Of a stretch of DNA of 64,000 nucleotides, positions 61,506-64,000 are shown in pieces; the stretch's first letter is position 1; each line of letters starts with the position of its first letter. This DNA comes from Dorea sp. D27. GTDB taxonomy: Bacteria > Bacillota > Clostridia > Lachnospirales > Lachnospiraceae. Under the pieces are notes generated by a model. The model was not told the DNA's origin, searched no databases, and worked only from the letters and a program-made list of their open reading frames with translations. Made by a program: the position numbers and the translations under genes. Location: NCBI RefSeq assembly GCF_001185345.1, contig NZ_KQ236743.1, forward strand, positions 1,265,263-1,329,262. Direction: 5' to 3'.

Positions 61506-62021
61506 ATGAAACAAAAGCAAAGCCGCACTAAACTGACTCTGGTACTCATGATTATATATGTAATCCTTATCACATGGATTATCCTGTTTAAGATGCAGCT
61601 ATCCCTGGCAGGATTCGGGCATATGCGCAGCATAAATCTTGTACCATATGGCGGTTCTGTTATCGTAAATGGGAAGGTACAGCTGTCGGAGATATTCCAG
61701 AATATACTCGTCTTCGTACCGGCAGGCATCTATCTTTGTATGCTGAAAGGACGCCTTTCCATACCTAAAAAGATACTGATGATTGCTTCTTACAGCCTTT
61801 TTCTGGAAGTTATGCAGTATGTCCTGGCAGTCGGCGCTACCGATATCACGGACCTTATCGATAATACCCTGGGCGGAACCATCGGTATCGGCATCTATGC
61901 AGGTGTCCGCAGGCTTCTGCAATCAGAAGAAAAGGCGAATAAGATATTCCATATACTGGCAGCTGTCGGAACAGCATGTCTCTGTATACTCATCTTTGTG
62001 CTCATCGTCTGTAACTTTTAG
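61506..62021 (+). CDS. VanZ-like family membrane protein
   Basis: A 171-residue protein with four predicted membrane helices. The VanZ signatures are present: a segment RSINLVPYG after helix 1, the ILVFVPAGIYLCML helix, FLEVMQYVLAVGATDITDLIDNT (only the first and last parts quoted matter: the FxEExQ-like and DxxDLxxNT motifs) and GGTIGIGIY. VanZ members have been linked to teicoplanin resistance, but most are uncharacterised. The ATG at 61506 follows GAGGAGGGACATAAT. Confidence 0.88.
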   Translation: MKQKQSRTKLTLVLMIIYVILITWIILFKMQLSLAGFGHMRSINLVPYGGSVIVNGKVQLSEIFQNILVFVPAGIYLCMLKGRLSIPKKILMIASYSLFLEVMQYVLAVGATDITDLIDNTLGGTIGIGIYAGVRRLLQSEEKANKIFHILAAVGTACLCILIFVLIVCNF

Positions 62022-62067
62022 AGGAGCGATATCCTGTTGGAATCCGGCCCAATAGGATATCGCTCCT
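62022..62067. terminator. Long hairpin between convergent VanZ-like and glutamate-synthase-like genes
   Basis: Perfect 14-bp arms (62022-62035 and 62054-62067) extended inward by five more pairs. No clear T-run follows on either strand, so it may end transcription only partly, or protect 3' ends. Confidence 0.65.
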
Positions 62068-62077
62068 TCGTCTCTGC

Positions 62078-63415
62078 TTATGCATGGGGAATGTCGGTAT
62101 AGTCCGCGATATCCCGGCTTGTCGTGCACAGGTCTTCTACGGTCAGGTCATGGATATCCCTGTGTCCGGTTATCCTGGCAAATGTCCGAATCTCTTCAAA
62201 CATCGCCATAAAATAATTGCCAACCCGAATGGATGCCGCCTGTGCGTCAAATCTCGCCCTCAGCACTTCATCCTGTGTCGCTATCCCCGCGGGACATCTG
62301 CCGCTGCCGCAGTCTCTGAACTGCTGGCAGCCCGCTGCAACCATCGCCGCGGATGCGACCGCTACGGCTGTCGCTCCCATAGCTATCGCCTTCACGGCAT
62401 CCGATGACACACGAAAGCCTCCTGTCATGACGAGGTCGATGTCGGCCCCGGCCGCATCAAGATACTTCTTAGCCCGGTGCAGCGCATAGACAGCCGGTAC
62501 GCTCGTGGCATCCCGGATAACCCTGGGACTGGCGCCAGTGGCACCACCGCGGCCGTCAATCGTAATAAAGTCAGGTTCCGCATATACGCAATATTCCAGA
62601 TCCTTCTCAATACGCCCTGCCGCAATCTTGATACCTATCGGGCGCCCTTCCGATGATATGCGAAGCTGTTCCACCAGCTCCTTCAGCTCTTCCTTCGTCG
62701 TGATATCTTCAAATCTGGATGGGCTGATTACGTCCCTGCCAAGCGGCTTGTCCCTCACTTTGGCAATCTCGGGCGTCACTTTATCACCCGGAAGATGGCC
62801 GCCCATCCCCGGCTTCGTCCCCTGTCCGATCTTAATCTCTATGGCGTCTGCTTCCCTCAGGTTCTTTGGCGTCACACTGTACCTGTTCGGCACATACTCG
62901 AATATGTATTTATAGGCAGCGTCCTTTTCTTCCGGAAGGATGCCTCCCTCTCCGCTGCACATCGCTGTCCGGGCCGTCGCGCTGCCTTTTGAAAGTGCAG
63001 TCTTAGCCTCTTTGGACAGCGCTCCGAACGACATGTGCGACACGTACACCGGTCCTTCCAGCACCATCGGGCGCTCCGCCTTTTTGCCTATTACAGTCTT
63101 GATACTGACTTCTTCCCCTGCGTCAAGCGGGGGCGGATTCAGCTGCGCACCCAATATCAGGATGTCATCAAATCCCGGGACCGGCATCTGCGTCCCCATC
63201 GCTTCTATGACCGGACGCCCGGAGGCGGCCATCTGCTGAATCGTCTCCATATAACGGTAAGTACATCCCACCATCCTTCCGGCCTCTTCCTCTAACTCCC
63301 GGAAGGAATCTTTCGGCTGCCTGCAGGCAGGACAGGCCTCTAGCTCCGTCAGCTTCCTCCCCTCTTTCTCTTCATCATATACGAATCCACATACGCTGCA
63401 CTTGTATCTTGCCAT
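62078..63415 (-). CDS. Rubredoxin-fused glutamate-synthase-like FMN oxidoreductase
   Basis: A 445-residue protein. Residues 1-45 form a rubredoxin-type iron site (CSVCGFVYDEE and CPACRQ). The rest is a glutamate-synthase central FMN barrel: SHMSFGALSKEAKTALS, the FMN-binding and substrate segments with IKIGQGTKPGMGGHLPG, and the iron-sulfur motif CQQFRDCGSGRCPAGIAT. There is no glutaminase domain and no GltD partner nearby. The rubredoxin may feed electrons to the FMN. Its substrate is uncertain; ammonia-dependent glutamate synthesis is only an assumption. The ATG at 63415 follows GAGAAGGAGGAAGTCT. Confidence 0.9.
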   Translation of the reverse strand: MARYKCSVCGFVYDEEKEGRKLTELEACPACRQPKDSFRELEEEAGRMVGCTYRYMETIQQMAASGRPVIEAMGTQMPVPGFDDILILGAQLNPPPLDAGEEVSIKTVIGKKAERPMVLEGPVYVSHMSFGALSKEAKTALSKGSATARTAMCSGEGGILPEEKDAAYKYIFEYVPNRYSVTPKNLREADAIEIKIGQGTKPGMGGHLPGDKVTPEIAKVRDKPLGRDVISPSRFEDITTKEELKELVEQLRISSEGRPIGIKIAAGRIEKDLEYCVYAEPDFITIDGRGGATGASPRVIRDATSVPAVYALHRAKKYLDAAGADIDLVMTGGFRVSSDAVKAIAMGATAVAVASAAMVAAGCQQFRDCGSGRCPAGIATQDEVLRARFDAQAASIRVGNYFMAMFEEIRTFARITGHRDIHDLTVEDLCTTSRDIADYTDIPHA

Positions 63416-63496
63416 AGACTTCCTCCTTCTCCGATGCTTTGCGGCTGTACCGCGAACATGACCGCTTCCGTGCATCAGGTGCGTCATTCTATGTCA

Positions 63497-63505
63497 AGTA
63501 TACCA
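63497..63505 (-). promoter_or_regulatory. Extended -10 promoter element of the rubredoxin-glutamate-synthase-like gene
   Basis: TGGTATACT on the minus strand (TGN plus TATACT) about 80 bases before the start codon. No strong -35 box. Confidence 0.5.
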
Positions 63506-63553
63506 CGCTTCTTCCCATTCTTCAAAGCCTCATCTGGCATGCAGCCGTATTGG

Positions 63554-64000
63554 TCAGCTTATATAGAGTATGTGCACATCTCCCAGTATCCTCTTCACTT
63601 CCGTCCTGAAAAAAGCTTCCGCCTCTGCCCGTACTTCCGCCCGGTAGCAGTATCTGCCTCTTCCTCTGCCGGTCATAAGCTCTTTGTCATACAGATCCGG
63701 TGCCTGGGGAAATGCGTCGCCGTTGATGGCGCGGTGTATATATGAATATGTCATGAGTATGATTTCTATAAACATCTGCTTTTTCATCTGTCCGCTCAGC
63801 CCTTCGTTCAGTTCTTCCAAAAGACCTGTATACAGCTCCCTCCACCCTTCTGTAAGCATCACAGGTGCTATCAGAAGGCCGCACGGATAGCCAGCCGCGC
63901 ACATCCTGTTGACAGCGTCTATCCTTTGACGCAGGCTGGAAGTACCAAGCTCCACCTTTTGAATCAGAGGCTGCGGATTCACGCTCATGCGGAAGATAAT
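63554..64000 (-). CDS. splB: Spore photoproduct lyase, C-terminal part (gene runs off the right edge)
   Basis: The last 148 codons of SplB, the radical-SAM enzyme that repairs spore photoproduct in germinating spores. The visible part reads FRMSVNPQPLIQKVELGTSSL (first 20 residues shown: FRMSVNPQPLIQKVELGTSS), then AAGYPCGLLIAPVMLTEGW, and GRGRGRYCYRAEV near the end. These match the C-terminal TIM-barrel segment of the family. The frame stays open through base 64000, so the start and the CxxxCxxC cluster motif are outside the window. It supports a spore-forming host. Confidence 0.85.
   Translation of the reverse strand: MIFRMSVNPQPLIQKVELGTSSLRQRIDAVNRMCAAGYPCGLLIAPVMLTEGWRELYTGLLEELNEGLSGQMKKQMFIEIILMTYSYIHRAINGDAFPQAPDLYDKELMTGRGRGRYCYRAEVRAEAEAFFRTEVKRILGDVHILYIS

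Overview
The window looks like a chromosome segment of an anaerobic, spore-forming Firmicute, most probably a Lachnospiraceae member of the Clostridium scindens / Dorea / Extibacter type. This is inferred from the protein families and gene orders; no database search was possible. It carries spore genes (spoIIP, gpr, a splB end), strong AGGAGG ribosome binding sites, Etf-linked redox genes and many small conserved proteins typical of that family. No tRNA, rRNA, insertion sequence, prophage or CRISPR array was found.

Layout. (1) 1-2.8 kb, minus strand: the translation operon rimP-nusA-ylxR-ylxQ-infB (infB runs off the left edge) with a clear promoter. (2) 2.8-14.3 kb: an oligosaccharide operon. 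A GH13 oligo-1,6-glucosidase-like enzyme, an ABC binding protein with two permeases, a GH32 sucrose hydrolase, a GH36 alpha-galactosidase and a GH13_4 amylosucrase-like enzyme are read leftwards. A divergent LacI repressor faces them across palindromic operators. No transport ATPase is present. (3) 14.3-24.7 kb: topoisomerase IV (parC, parE), spoIIP, gpr, rpsT, two tandem phosphoribosyltransferase-fold proteins, ilvC and ilvN. (4) 24.7-28.8 kb: a response regulator / ABC transporter / histidine kinase locus, then a nitroreductase.

(5) 28.9-53.8 kb is the accessory heart of the window: a 25-kb allantoin (purine ring-opening product) degradation island. Its central operon, read right to left from 45.7 to 35.2 kb, encodes ureidoglycine aminohydrolase AllE, a RidA protein, ureidoglycolate dehydrogenase AllD, a 1004-residue natural fusion of FdrA and YlbE (AllF-AllG), carbamate kinase, a lactate-permease-family transporter, a small membrane protein, an allantoate amidohydrolase and an XRE-GntR fusion regulator. 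Two allantoinases and two NCS1 permeases form a second operon. The third oxamate carbamoyltransferase component, AllH (DUF2877), is divergent from it. A PucR regulator and a third operon (second AllC-like amidohydrolase, DAO-family flavoprotein, EtfB, EtfA) complete the island. Together they predict: allantoin uptake -> allantoate -> ureidoglycine -> ureidoglycolate -> oxalurate -> oxamate + carbamoyl phosphate -> ATP + CO2 + NH3, an energy-conserving anaerobic fermentation with oxamate probably exported.

(6) 53.8-64 kb: a membrane protein / J-domain protein / DUF5685 trio, an ABC exporter with an XRE regulator, a DUF2007-like protein, an SGNH hydrolase, a CorA-type Mg channel, a small helical protein, a VanZ-like protein, a rubredoxin-glutamate-synthase-like flavoenzyme and the C-terminal part of spore photoproduct lyase.

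The observations most worth following are the AllF-AllG fusion with its physically separate AllH partner, the Etf-coupled flavoprotein/carbamoylase operon, the candidate oxamate exporter, the XRE-GntR-FCD regulator with shared TGGTYAACCA sites, and a DUF5685 protein with squalene/phytoene-synthase-like aspartate motifs.
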